From: Bifidobacterium rousetti
GTDB taxonomy: Bacteria; Actinomycetota; Actinomycetes; Actinomycetales; Bifidobacteriaceae
Reading direction: 5' to 3'
Length of the DNA: 64,000 nucleotides
NCBI RefSeq assembly: GCF_008698235.1
Contig: NZ_PEBH01000002.1
Coordinates: 372,001-436,000, forward strand
Position numbers and translations under genes: made by a program. Numbering within the stretch: the stretch's first letter is position 1; the number at the start of each line of letters is the position of its first letter. The notes below the pieces were generated by a model. It did not search any database, was not told the origin of the DNA, and saw nothing but the letters and a program-made list of their open reading frames with translations. Below are positions 63,402 to 64,000 of the stretch, in pieces.

Positions 63402-63449
63402 AAAAGGGTTGTGTTCTTCCCACGTCAATGGGAAGAACACAACCCTTTT
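63402..63449. terminator. Strong bidirectional terminator between the FHA gene and rpoC
   Basis: Perfect 21-bp arms (63402-63422 and 63429-63449) beginning AAAAGGG and ending CCCTTTT enclose the loop CGTCAA, giving U-tracts in either direction. It lies 44 bp beyond the rpoC stop and ends the rpo operon transcript. Confidence 0.92.
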
Positions 63450-63492
63450 CGGTCTCAGTCAACCTTCAGTCAGTCAGCTAGACCTTTTCGGA

Positions 63493-64000
<508 letters not shown>

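Noticed and set aside
63274..63462. Short frames inside the structured repeat and terminator (for example 63274-63462)
   Set aside because: They derive from hairpin sequence and recur in both repeat copies only because the DNA recurs; no ribosome-binding site.

Overview
The window reads as one chromosome segment of a high-GC, anaerobic actinobacterium, most likely a Bifidobacterium. Supporting signs are the MEP isoprenoid genes, an anaerobic class III ribonucleotide reductase with its activase, a DUF3052 protein, an actinobacterial zincin-type metalloprotease, an AdnAB-like helicase-nuclease pair, a fused giant acyl-CoA dehydratase activase, and dense GC-rich coding with short gaps. The genus is an inference from gene content; no rRNA is present.

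Layout. 0-1.4 kb: the tail of a type VII secretion-like FtsK/SpoIIIE ATPase and two small helical proteins. 1.5-9.1 kb (minus): uppS, recO, a membrane alpha/beta hydrolase, ispG, dxr and a DivIVA-repeat protein, an envelope and isoprenoid block. 9.3 kb: tRNA-Val. 9.4-12.9 kb: DUF3052 protein, Lon-like membrane protease, zinc metalloprotease. 12.9-13.2 kb: a row of long hairpins in a convergent gap. 13.3-17.8 kb: a heterodimeric ABC exporter with its MarR regulator. 18-20.9 kb: an AlbA_2 regulator and a glutamate-cysteine-ligase-like enzyme. 21-26 kb: giant activase. 26.3-29.6 kb: nrdG and nrdD, with a promoter covered by two NrdR-like boxes. 29.9-33 kb: xseB, xseA and a membrane endonuclease/exonuclease/phosphatase-fold protein. 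33.1-34.8 kb: tRNA-Arg, a decayed hipBA-like module and an intact mazEF-like module. 34.8-39.3 kb: HAD hydrolase, aldo/keto reductase, LacI regulator and a divergent sugar-binding lipoprotein with two matching operators. 39.4-44.5 kb: a two-component system plus lipoprotein and an ABC transporter of the FtsX type, bordered on both sides by AT-rich sequence. 44.6-52.8 kb: membrane proteins, Ppx/GppA phosphatase, aminotransferase, Gfo/Idh/MocA oxidoreductase, MFS transporter, GNAT acetyltransferase. 53-61.3 kb: the helicase-nuclease pair. 61.5-63.2 kb: LRV-repeat and FHA proteins. 63.5-64 kb: the 3' end of rpoC.

How the genes work together. ispG and dxr supply MEP-pathway isoprenoid precursors that UppS condenses into the lipid carrier for wall synthesis. 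NrdD with NrdG makes deoxynucleotides without oxygen, and RecO, XseAB and the AdnAB-like pair serve DNA repair. Several loci carry their own readable regulation: MarR-like palindromes before the exporter operon, a LacI operator pair over the promoter of the binding protein, and a palindrome over the mazEF -10.

The least explained features are the hairpin row at 12.97-13.20 kb, a structured repeat of about 150 bp present in two convergent gaps (47.2 and 63.2 kb), and the abrupt AT-rich/GC-rich junctions inside a response regulator gene and an ABC ATPase gene.
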